A stretch of DNA of 64,000 bases, taken from contig OY978526.1 of the NCBI GenBank assembly GCA_963854835.1, positions 93,704,640-93,768,639 of the forward strand, written 5' to 3'. The position numbers and the translations under genes were made by a program. Of this stretch, positions 45,626-57,532 are shown one piece after another. The notes under the pieces are model-generated. The model did no database searches. It was not told where the DNA came from and was given only the letters and a program-made list of their open reading frames with translations. Numbering within the stretch: position 1 is the first letter of the stretch; the number at the start of each line of letters is the position of its first letter. The DNA comes from Megamerina dolium (taxonomy: Eukaryota; Arthropoda; Insecta; Diptera; Megamerinidae).

Positions 45626-48584
45626 TAGTACATCCATACATAAGATTTTATCTTGAAATAATATAAATGCTTATTTACCTAATAATAAATAAATACCACG
45701 GAGCTATTACGTATCGCAGTATATACGCATATACATTTGTATATGCGTGGTTGGGCTAATAGCTGAACTGTTGTAACTCTTCGTTTGCAACATAGTAAAT
45801 GGTAAAGTATATACACTTTACATATCAGTGGCCCCTTACCATATGTATGTATTGTAAAATACTTAGGATGACTTTGTTCAAGTTTGAACCACAAAATAAA
45901 ATATCAATTATTATTGTGAAAACAAAAGCATTAATTAATACATACTTATAATGTAAAATAAATATTTTGTCTGACTTTTGAATACATAGAAGTTAATTGT
46001 TTAAACAAAAAATCCTACAAAATATGTTAATTGATGCAATAGACTGCATACTCAGCTTACTTTACGAGCATCTTGGCAATGGATATGAGCACTTTCTCAT
46101 GATACTTTGCAAATTGCCTTATTATTTCAAAGATTATATACATTGTCAAATAGCACTTATCGGCACTTTACAACTTTTTTCAATATATGAAGGTTCTGAT
46201 AACGGATTCTGACGAAGGAGTCTAAAAGAAATATAAGTGTATCGTAAGTTGGGTCGCGAAGGATCGTAAGGACATCGAAAATGATTCCGATGTAAACTTT
46301 CAAAACGCCGATACATGTATATTTTTTTTAACCCCCTCTATCAGAACTTTGTTATTTTGGAAAAAAGTTGCAAATTGTCGATTATGGAATTGTGTATAAA
46401 AAAAAAACTTTAATTAATTTTGTCCATTTAATGCCAAAGTTATGTTATAAAGAGCGAACATTATTGCAAAAAGTATTCAACATTAAAAAGTATAGGTAAG
46501 GAACACTCTAATGTACACATTTATTTATACATATGTTAGCCTAAATGCTAAGACACCTGTTAGCATCATTACATTACATATGGATGAACTCCCCCAACAT
46601 TTAATTGAATAAAATCTACTACTTAGATCAACTTTGACTTATTTATTAAGCCACTTTGATTAAAAAATATGATTCAAAGTATTCATTTACAATATGTACG
46701 TGCTTCGTTGATGTTACTGTGTCCCACATGTGGTAGATGTGATGCTACGTATTGTACATATTATGGCTAATGGTAAAGATAATCAGAAAATGCATATTTA
46801 TCTACTCGGTGTCGCTTTGGAAAGAAAAAAACAAATAATGTGTAACATCTTCGTCCATCACTGTCTTTTTCTTATTTTGAGTTTTTATTATTTCTGTATT
46901 TAAGTCGTTTACTAGAAAATTGCCTTAAAACATTTACTGATTATCTTTTATATGTACATGTGTAAGTATATGAATTCTATGTACAAATAAATATTCTGTT
47001 TCTTTGATAATATACCATATATTTCTTCATAAACATTGGCAAAGAAATTCAGGTAATCGAGCAGCGTTAAAGCATTAAATGTGACAGAGATAAACAAAAG
47101 CACTAAACTGATTGTACAAAATACACCGCGTAATGACAATGATATGATGACAATTTTTATCCATTACCTTGTGACTGTATGTATGGTAGGTACGTTAGGG
47201 TGGAATGATTATATATGGATATTTAAAAAAATGTTTTTCTTTTGTTATCTAATGATAAGAAATGACTACAATGTTATAAATATTATATAATTTACTAATA
47301 TTTATATTAATTATAGTTTAAATACTGCTAGCAGCTTCTCCATACATCCATTAACTCTAAATTATTTCTGGAAAAGCATTTTTGTATTATTCAGGACTTG
47401 TTTTTATACAGATGTACAGGATATATTCATCTTGGTTGGAATTTTTTAAATATTTAACCTATTATAACTCACTTAATATTTCACCTAGGACATCTAGGAA
47501 TTTTCTTAAATTTTAACCCGACATTACTTAAGAATTTATATGTACAAGAATTAGTACGCCTAAGCAAACCATAATTCATATCGCGTTCTCTACGAATTCC
47601 TACCTTCCATCGAGAAGAAGTGTTCCACATATGCGTTACGCCTGTGACACGCCAAGCAGTGTCAAATTGAAGTGCCTTAGACCATAGGCAACATTAAATT
47701 ACCTATCAATCGCTCTTATGGCTTTTGTATGAAATAAATCCAAACAGCTGATCCGTATCTACCGATACGTGTCGACTAATCGCACCATAATTCCTTTTAA
47801 TTTTTCAAATAAATACATGTTCAACATGCTTGCTATTTTCGTATAGTATCATAGCTACAATTGAATACTTTAGTTATAAATGTTAGAAATCGGTATTCTA
47901 ATGTTTATTTACGTAACAAATATTTCTACTTTTCAATAAAAATGTAACAAGACAACACATTTTTAAGAGTTTGCTATACATATCAGCATATGTCAAATGG
48001 AAATCATGTAAAATTTTTTACGTGACCACTAAAAATGTTTCCATTAACTGTTATGTCGCCATGTTTCACGAGCAGATAGGAAGGAAAAGGTTGTCGCAAA
48101 ATTAGATGACAGAGAAGAGGAAGAACTTTGAACAGCTCTATAGGTGCGTATACGAACCATAGGTGTAACCTGTTCTATATTCTACATCAATGCTGTCCAA
48201 GCCATATACGTTCCCGAGCCAATACAAATTACTAAATAGACTGAAGTTCCGCCAAAAAAAAAATATTTAAAAAATAAACCAAAGGATTTGAGATCTCGTC
48301 GTGATTTTGAGAACAATCGTAACAATATGAATTATAATTTCACTTGTTGTCATACAAATAACTAATCCATTCATTATTTGCGATGCTCCAAAAATAAAAT
48401 ATATTTATAAAACTTATTTTCGCATTTAACGGTAGATTAAAAATATACGTCGTGGGCAGCAAAAGTATAGGTCGTGGGCCGCATGCTGAAACAACCATAC
48501 AGATTTTTTATAAACAATGCAACGCGAAGAAGAAAAGCTGTAATGTTATCATTAACATTAATATGTTATGTTAACATTACGTTA

Positions 48585-48830
48585 TCGCCATTGGCATTGC
48601 AATTCTTTTGAGGCGCAGCCATCGGCGGCTGTATTCATCACAATTTCAATTCAATGTAAATTCTTTGGGTTTTGCAATTCATGACTTGAATTACTTTTCA
48701 TTCATTTTTCTCAGCCTTAAGACTTGACGCACAGAGTGCTAGAAAAAAGGAAATTTAGAAAATGTATATAAAAGAATGAAAAGAGAAAACGAATTCACAC
48801 TTTTACAACTCTGGTATCTATATATGTACC
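48585..48830. repeat. Dispersed repeat, copy B
   Basis: The sequence from CGCCATTGGCATTGCAATTC through GGTTTTGCAATTCATGACTT and AAATGTATATAAAAGAATG aligns with copy A at 45370 in the same orientation, 3.2 kb away. Confidence 0.7.
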
Positions 48831-51800
48831 ATATTCAGAAACCATTCAGACCATTATGGTAAATATCGTCAAAACCATTCCCACAATAGAGCCAGAAATG
48901 AAGAAGGTTTTGTAAGTTCTTATTAACAGGATGCACTATTGTGAAGTCACAGTATCTCTTGTTCCATAAATAATGGAAATGTTTGTTCTTCCTAATATTA
49001 TAGTAATTTGAATTGTGTTGCAGGTAACTTTACCTTTGAAATGACAAAATGGATAACCCTTTACTGTATATATAGAAATTGTGTATCACTTCCATGAACT
49101 CAAGCAAGTAACATGTGTATTTGTCGAGGTGCATAGAAAACGTGTTGCGGTTGTAAAATTCTGGATTAGTTTTGTTCAAATAATAGCCGTTCAAAAACGT
49201 GTCAAATGGCTTTGATATACTTTTTAATAATAATAGCAGGTTTAACATATGGCCTGTGTTTTTTTATTCATTTCAAAAGTTAGTAAACGAATTTATTTAT
49301 CCATTTTATGCTTTCATTAATTTCATATGTTGCGAACTTTCTATATTTTATATATATTCCTAACATGCCTATATTGGACGATACCGAGCGCTAGAATAAT
49401 TGTGCCATTGTTTTTTCCAAGCTTTGTCATATAGCTTTCTTTCTGAAACTTGTTCAAGGCAAGTTGTAACAGAAGAACATCCAGCGGAACACCAACACAC
49501 TAATCATCCGAGTTACGAAAACACTCACTATATGTAAATTTATAAATTTCATATTAAATTTTAAATGTATCATAGAAGACTTTCTTCATCCATAAGCCTA
49601 CCAAGTTAAGGATGAGCTTAAGAAAGGATATATCGTATGGAAGAATACGCTTCCACTCAAAAAGTGCGATTTTAGCAACCCACTAGAGAAGATAGTGAAG
49701 CGACAACTCATCACAAGGTGGAAAACCCTCTCTGGAGATCCTGGCAGATCTTGAGATTTATAATTGTCGCCATATTGTTGTACTTATTCACTTTTAAAAT
49801 CTTGTATTACTTCAACTTTGCCGTTATTGTTCTTATCAGGCATTTTTAATTTTCCATTGAAAACACTAATGTGTGTTTTTATAATGACTGACCAATAGAA
49901 GAAAATATATTATCATGACAATGCTTCTGCCTTAACATACCTTGTTGATATTTTTATTATTTGTACGAAAATATGTTTGGACAAAACTTAATATCGGCCA
50001 CGCGCTCACGTTAATAAGCTATGTAATACTCTACAATGTCGTCTCTGTTGCGATTTGAACGTTACGAATTCACCGACTTGAATGATGTTTTAGCGAAAGG
50101 ACATCCGCTTTTATGCTTCCTGTTTGACAACTTCAAATATAATACGAGGCATTCCTATTGGTTGATGATTCTAACATGCAAACATATGTATGTGGATGCA
50201 ACAGAACGCGAAAGAATATTCCCGCCAGTCTGGTCGGTAGCCAAATGCCACTAATCGACAGCATTTTCGTCATACCTGTCTACTTTTCTATCCTTTCTAT
50301 ACTTTTCTAGTAATGTAATATCGTGCCAATTCGATGATGAACATGTCATGTCGTTCATAAAGGTTGCTGCAAAAACTGAATACTTAATGCACTAACTACT
50401 TTACTGACTCCTAGTAATGCAAAAACGCATCAGTCGTTAAAAACCCGAATCTGTTAGGCGAACATCCATCATTCGTTGCATCATGCTATTGCTATTCTCC
50501 TCTTTGAATAGAAATCGCATAAATCATTTTTTGCAGAATTTTTGAGGAGGGGCGCAAATTTTACATGGGGCAGATACAAATTTTAGCCGATTTCTAAAGC
50601 ATCATAACGTATTTATGTACATATATAACCATTTTTAAATCACGCACAAATTGAATTATGAATTGGATTTCATATTTCGTCATCGGAAAATACTAGAGAG
50701 ACTAGAGCAGTTCTCCAAGAGCTAATGAATTCGGTAGTTCGTCGCTAGCTACTCTCACTGCTGGATTACTATGAGCAGTATGGAGAAAAAAAATTGAAAA
50801 TCACAACTACATGTTGCTCCATATTAGTTTGTGTCTATGCTAAAGTTTCGTGTTTTGTTGTACTTTTTGGTGGGCGTCCCATATATCGACTATGCAATAT
50901 GCAAGTATGATGGTGATTAGTTAATTTACTTCATAAAATCAATTATTACATTTATGTTATATGTATCTTTGGCATTAAAGTTTAGCTTTGACTTTCACTT
51001 ATGCACAATGTGTATTGTAACTGGCTATTTCACATTATGCCTAGTTGGTAGTCCTTTTAAATTAATAATTATCAAATATTTACTAACTTGGATATATTTA
51101 ATTTTTAATTATAATTTTTGTAATTTCGCGCATATGCACAAATGCACGTATGTATGTATGTTACATTGCCTGCAGGTGCTGACCACCTCCTGTTTTGTAT
51201 GTGTCATAAAAATAAAAAATATTTATGATACTAAAATTGTATTATTATTATTATTGATTACTTATACGTATATAAATGTAATAATATGTGATAAATTATT
51301 GCTCATATTTATCTCTCTATGTACGTATGTAAAATCATTCAATTTATGTTGATTAATTGTGAGCAAGAATTCTGATGATGTACTCGTACGTACAAAGAAA
51401 CTCACCATTTTTTTATATACAACTCATAAAGCGCTTGAAATTTCTATTTGTAGTCTTCAACAGAGTAACAGCTCCAATCATTTCATGTCGACTAAATTAG
51501 TCGATATGAAAAAGTATGTTTTTTAAACTAAGTTCGGGCCGCATTTATTTCTCCAAAGAAGCTCTTTCGAGATATTCGCGAAAAACGTGCTTTTTGCACT
51601 TTTTTAAGTTTACTGGAAAAATTAAAAAAAAAATTTTTTTGGAAAAAAAAATTGTAGAGTAGTGCAATTGAAATAATAAAAAATGTTTATCTGTCACGTT
51701 ACACTCACGCGCATATTTTGTACAATATTTCAAAAAAAAAAAAAAAACATGAAATCCATTCAATTTTATGATTGCATAATACGAAGATCTCTAATGTCTT

Positions 51801-52521
51801 CATTTGGTACACATAAAGTTGTTTTCTACTCGTATCTCTCATGGTTTTGAAGCTATAGGAGTCTAAACACATCTGTCATGTTACAAAATTTGCGAACTAA
51901 GTTCCGATGTTGTTGGACATTTATCAAAAAATCTATCCATTTACCAAACCAATTCAATTTCACAGTATGTATAGTTAAAGGATTATAGAAAAAGAAAATA
52001 TATTTTTCTAAGGTTTTATGGACAAATATGTGCGATCTGTCACGTTACACATGTGAAACATCAAATAAAATAAAAAAAAAAGCGGACATGAATAGTACTA
52101 AAAACAACAAAGGCAAAGAAATTATAAATAATTATTAATGCGCTTTCATTTAAGACGGCCTTTGGAGAATATATTATGGCATGACTTGGAATAATAACAC
52201 TTAATTTAATTTCATTTTTAAACATATCATAGGTAACTATTGATAGGTAGATGAAATGTTTCGTGCGTTTGTGGCACTTGAAAAAATACCAGTTGCCTCA
52301 AAATGCCATTTATGTCAGCAAACTCTGCTGCTGTTACTCTTTTTATGCATTAAAGGACAAATGGGTGTTATGATTAAAATCAAGAATTTTTCCATTTGGT
52401 TCCGATTTACAAATCCTTGCCCACAGATTCATTTTGGTCAAGTGTAACCAGCCACTTGAATGAAATTCCGGAGATATAAAAAAGCATATAAGTATATTAA
52501 TGATCACCGTCGCCTAAATAG

Positions 52522-52884
52522 AGGGTGCCGTAGCTCAGTGGTTAGTGTGTTCGCCTTCTGATCTGTAGGTCGTGGTTCAATACCCGGCTGATGCATAACA
52601 AATTTAATATCGAAAAGATTTTTCTTTCGAACGGTACCCACCTGTCGGCAAGCAATTGGCAATTCTTCCGACAGTAACAACTTGCCATGAAAAAGCTTCT
52701 AAAAGAACTCTGTGACAAAGCTCAGAAGAAGTGATGTCACAAGTGTTCTGCCGTTCGGAACCGGCTAAAATAAGTAGGTCCATTCTAATACTGTCCAAAT
52801 TTAAGACGCACAACAGTAATGGAAGAGAAGCTCGGCCAATGAGCCCTTTGGGGCTTTAAGTGCCACATATTTATTTTTATTTTT
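52522..52884 (+). mobile_element. Full-length tRNA-derived SINE with perfect 12-bp target duplication
   Basis: Reference copy for the family in this window, 363 bp. The tRNA-like head has box A TAGCTCAGTGGTTAG (52540) and box B GGTTCAATACCC (52573). The body carries TCTTTCGAACGGTACCCACC, AGAACTCTGTGACAAAGCTC and CTGCCGTTCGGAACCGGCTA. The 3' part ends GCCACATATTTATTTTTATT. The 12-mer TCGCCTAAATAG flanks both sides (52510-52521 and 52885-52896). The pol III promoter and duplication prove retroposition; activity today is unknown. Confidence 0.96.
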
Positions 52885-53324
52885 TCGCCTAAATAGTCGA
52901 TTTAACGATTCGATTTCGTCCATCCGTCCACATGTCTGGTTCGGGCAATAACTTGAATAGATAGTGAGATATTTAAACGAAATTTAGCATGAGTGACACA
53001 TGAACTAAGTGTACGGTCGGGGTTGATAATGGGCATGATCGGTCAATTGCCACACAACACGGAGCAATCAAGGAGATTGACATCGGAATTAAAAAATATT
53101 AAGCTTTTCTATCACTTATTATTTCATGTATAAGTAAAATATATATTTTTTTAACACTTTTATTTTACATCTGCCTTAGAAAAAGCAATAAGTATTACTT
53201 ATAAATCCTTATAAGCATAATAGAGTACAGTAATAATTATAGTAACTATAAATCATTATTTATTTTCATTCATTACATTTTAAATTCCTACTATATGATG
53301 TGGATAAATATTATTTTTCTTAAA

Positions 53325-54115
53325 CTAATTCATTATAGCCCTATAGTCCATTAATAGAGATGTTAATGTGCATTTTAATCTCCTTTGGTGTTCTGTTTCG
53401 CGTGTTGGAAGTTTTTGAATTTCAATATTATTCATGTACATATTAATGGTACTAATCGACTTATGTGTTTTATGCTTACTGATGAATTGAATCAATTTGT
53501 AGGTCCTTGTGTATTTCATCATTCGGTATGTACTATTGTCTATTGACTATTGTCCTTAGCATTTTTAAATTTTTGTTGGAGGCAGTGCCACATATTTCTA
53601 TGCCGTATTTCCATATTGGCATAATTATTGTTTTGTAGATCTGCATTTTATATTTGAGCAAAAGAGTCTGTTTTGGGCCTAACATTCAATATAATGTTCT
53701 TTCCACGTAAGTTTTTGATCTATTGATATGCCAAAGTATTTTGCTCTGGTGCTAGTCGGAATTTGATTTCCGTAGATACTTAATTGTTTCTCTTGGAATT
53801 TTCATTAGTGTATGTAACTTGTATTGTATTGTCCGCATTATTTTGTATCGCCCATTTTGAAAACCATTGTGTAACTGTATTTAGAATTTGTTGCAACTTT
53901 ACTCTGACTGCATCGATGTGTGTGTATCTGACACGAGCAGTACGGTGTCGTCCGCAATCGTCCGTAAAAATCATTTCATCATCGTTCCCTGGTGCTGGAA
54001 TACTTAGTAGATAAAGGACAGGTCCAATCACACTGCCCTGGGGTAAACCCTCTTCTATACTTTTAATACTAAAGATACTGTCTTTATATATGATATAAAA
54101 GTAACGGCATTCGAT
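53325..54115 (-). pseudogene. jockey-like retrotransposon RT C-terminal fragment
   Basis: Minus-strand frames contain SVIGPVLYLLSIPAPGNDDE, an IFTDDCGRHRTA segment where a working RT has FADD, then LQQILNTVTQWFSKWAIQNN and a degenerate KLTWKEH block (about 53725). A C-terminal helix-rich tail follows, ending near 53325. The catalytic FADD reads FTDD, and stops occur between blocks, so it is dead. Such order and motifs are those of jockey-clade elements. Confidence 0.8.
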
Positions 54116-54139
54116 GTAACTTTAAGTTCGGTATTCCTG

Positions 54140-54700
54140 CACAGCTCATTACTCTTTGCACGTCACTATTGATAACTACGCTTTTGAAGTAGTGAAGGAC
54201 TTTGTCTATCTTGGAAGCAGTAATAACGTCAGCCTGGCGATATTGCGAAAGTGCTACTTTGGGCTAAATAAGCAATTGAAAAGTTTAGCCCTCTCTCGAG
54301 AAACGAAAACTACACTCTATAAGTGGAAGTGGACAATTTCTACCACAGATGAGAGACTGCTCGGAGTTTTGAGAGAAAAGTCCTACTCAAGATCTTTAGA
54401 CCTATTTACATTGGTGGCGAGTATCATATAAGGTACAACCACGTACTGTATCCGGACACTGACATAGTAAAGCGCATTAAAATTAAGCGGTTGCGCTGGC
54501 TAGGTCAATGGAAGAACATACTTCAGCTAAGAAGGTGTTATATTCGGTGGACTTTCCAACTTCCGGTAGAAAGACCAAGTACTGGAGAACTTGTCAACGC
54601 TTGGAATATCCAACTGCCACCAACTAGCGAAGAAAAGAGTTGGCTGGCGAAGCTGGCCTAAATCAATTTTCGGTTGTAATGGCCACATATGTAAGTAAGT
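54140..54700 (+). pseudogene. Non-LTR retrotransposon 3' fragment, plus orientation
   Basis: Same family as 41440: IDNYAFEVVKDFVYLGSSNN, ILRKCYFGLNKQLKSLALSR, ETKTTLYK, TDERLLGVL, then the frame-broken 3' tail. It ends GTTGTAATGGCCACATATGT with AAGTAAGTA repeats near 54690. It lies between two minus-strand jockey-like fragments. Confidence 0.82.
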
Positions 54701-55030
54701 ACGTAAGAGTTTTAGCCTAAAATGATGGCCAGAAATCTGCTAATAATGTTGTAGTTTTTTCTGCATGTTGCATGTTTTATTTGCGCCCACAACGTTAGTT
54801 TGGAGTCTAATTTCACTTCCAAATATTTTACTACTTTCTATGTGACAAGAGACGTGCTGCCTATATACACCGGCTATTCTAATGTGTTATATCGCCTCTG
54901 CCTTTTCAGTGGCAAAACGAAATTCGCGAAATCCGTCGTAATTTATATTCCAGAGATACGGGTTTAATATAGAGCCTTAAGTTGCACCTGAAGTGACCTT
55001 CTTGTTCATCCTTCTCGTTTTGTATCACAT
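54700..55030 (-). pseudogene. Second jockey-like RT scrap
   Basis: Minus-strand translation includes VKYLEVKLDSKLTLWAQIKH, the RT thumb block (usually KYLGxxLDxxLTWxxHI), preceded by broken sequence. The fragment at 53325 has its own version of the same block, so this is a different copy. Confidence 0.6.
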
Positions 55031-56508
55031 ACGAGCTCGTAGTCATTCAAAAAGCTCTGGATTATTCAGAGTACCTACATATTTCGGTACACCAAAATTG
55101 CTTCTAGAAACATTTGTTTGAATAACGATTATCCTGTATAAATCTCATGACAAAGAGTAAGATGCACATCTTCGCATATAAAAAACAATAGCAATATTAT
55201 ATGCGAGCTGAACATATATAAGTATTCGGCCCACATTCATTAGTACAATCAAGATTTTTATTTTACCTACATATATATGTATGTACGTATGTACTATCTA
55301 TGACCGCCTAATACTCAATACTCTTACGAAGTTGCTCGATTTCGTCAAATGGATTTACCTCGATTTGTAAAGATTCTCTTCAATTAACATTTATTGTACA
55401 AGTCATCATCATCCAAGTGCAATACATTCCAAAAAAAAAAAATTTAAGATAATCTTCACTTTACAACTTAGGGATTTATTTGCATATAACATAGAGCTGT
55501 TGCCACAACATTTACGTGATGCAATTAATATCATATTACAACGAATGAACGCTGAATGGAAAAAAAAACTGAAAAGGAAATAAGAAATTCACAATTCATT
55601 TCATTTACTGCTAACTACTAACAAGCGTACTGTAATAATGGTATTCGATTTTCATTCTCCTTATAATGTAACATAGAAATGGTGTTATAATCACCAACCA
55701 CACAACAGTTTCAAGCTATTCGCATATGATTGTGATATATATTATATATTATTATTTAATGGGATATAATCAAATTTACTTTTCCTACTCGTATTCTCGG
55801 ACCAAATGCATGTTTCCATATCTTTATTTTGACGATGTCGTCTGTTGATGATAATGCAATAGACATCAAACATATATATCTTTGAGATATTATATTTAAT
55901 TTTCTCCTTTCTTTTTCTTCTTTACTTCAAGTTAAGTAATAATAACAATAATATGCCCACATATGACACAGAATTCAATTTCATAATGTCTCGACTGCTA
56001 AACGTATATGCGTATACGAATATAATATTTTTGTGTACATTTTATAAGTTTAATTTACATACAATTTGAATACGAAAATTGTATGTTAATAGTTGTCATC
56101 CTAGCTACGGACGACGATAGTGTGTTCATGTATACGAACTGTGATACATATTTTTGATGTATTCTAAACGTGACAGTTTTAATCCTACACACAAGTCCGT
56201 ACACGTAAATGCACATCAGCTAAGCCTATTTGCATACAAATACTATAACTCGTCCATAAACACTCACCATGAGTAGACTTTAGAACGTTCACCTAAAATT
56301 TTGAACTGTACAATAATTTGAATTTGCGTAATTGTATATATACGAAAATCTGCATATATATACTTAACACAATTACAATTTCTATTAAACGTCACATCAT
56401 CGGAACGATTTAATATATACTTTTAATGTCACGAACTGTTAAAATATCAGCATACATACATATATTGTCTGTTTGCGCCAATTAAATATGCCCGAACACA
56501 TATATACA
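55031..56508. other. AT-rich intergenic DNA
   Basis: No gene or clear repeat recognised; short ATAT runs and A runs only. Confidence 0.5.
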
Positions 56509-56875
56509 ATAAAAATAAAAAATAAATATGTGGCCACATAAAGCCCCAAAGGGCTCATTGGCCGAGCTTCTCTTCCATTACTGTTGTGCGTCTTAAATTT
56601 TGGACAGTATTAGAATGGACCTACTTATTTTAGCCGGTTCCGAACGGCAGAACACTTGTGACATCACTTTTTCTGAGCTTTGTCACAGAGTTCTTTTTAG
56701 AAGCTTTTTCATGGCAAGTTGTTACTGTCGGAAGAATTGCCAATTGCTTGTCGACAGGTGGGTACCGTTCGAAACAAAAATCTTTTCGATATTAAATTTG
56801 TTATGCATGAGCCGGGTATTGAACCACGACCTACAGATAAGAAGGCGAACACACTAACCACTGAGCTACGGCACC
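56509..56875 (-). mobile_element. Full-length tRNA-derived SINE, minus orientation
   Basis: Nearly identical to the copy at 52522 but inverted: the tail complement (AATAAAAATAAAAAATAAAT) is at the left, box B complement GGGTATTGAACC near 56815 and box A complement CTAACCACTGAGCTA near 56855. Short flanking CATATAT on each side is a possible target duplication. It lies about 660 bp beyond the ACSS3 stop codon, opposite orientation to the copy 3.6 kb away. Confidence 0.94.
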
Positions 56876-57532
56876 CATATATTTTTTAATGTTGTAAAAA
56901 ATGAATACATGAGTGTAAAGCACTTTTTCTAATTAATGCAATATTAGAAATGTAAAAAAACCTATGGTTTTGGATATTCGTCTTAATATTTGCCTTTCTT
57001 GTTGCAATAACAACAAGTCGTTTCTATTTCTTGCTAATAATTATTACAGAAACTTGGAAGCTGGAGCTTCCTTCTGCGTATAAGTCAAACAAATTCGCCT
57101 TACTGATGCAATGCGTATAACTGTTCCCAAACGTCGTCAGGGTTGCAAAATATCTGTATCAAAAAGTATCGGTATTAAAACTGTATTGATACTTTGTAAA
57201 CATACGTTTAGGAAGTCAGCCTTTATTAACAATACATACTACAATGTTAGCTGTTGCACTTGGTCCTACCATGCATTTAATTTGTATATATGTAAGTGTA
57301 CAAAATAATAAGAAGCAATTATAAGCAAATTTGTTTTTGGTTTGTGGGAACGCAGTTATTGATTGCTTATATTGGTAATTCGTCAAACATAGTAATTGTA
57401 AATTAAATCCATGTGTATATATATGTATAAAATTTCTTAAATATTATCAATGGAATTCATTTTTTTTAAGTAAAAATAAAACATTCATCCGCTTAAAAAA
57501 TATTCATATATAAGTTTACCAAACAATTATTA

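Larger units (their letters stand above)
44600..52509. other. Long AT-rich intergenic region between Ms and ACSS3
   Basis: I found no supported gene in about 8 kb. ORFs such as 45997-46212, 50036-50254 and 50954-51352 have no recognisable motif and biased A/T composition. The region could contain distal regulatory DNA for Ms. It carries one pair of related repeats (45370 and 48585). Confidence 0.55.

Noticed and set aside
50954..51352. 132-residue hydrophobic ORF
   Set aside because: Biased Phe/Ile/Leu/Tyr composition from A/T-rich DNA, no homology that I recognise, no splice or promoter context.
52535..52600. A tRNA gene
   Set aside because: Box A and B are present, but the arms do not pair as in a mature tRNA and the same sequence heads many SINE copies.
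56600..56857. 85-residue ORF (and the similar ones at 26502 and 52604)
   Set aside because: All are the same chance frame across SINE copies.
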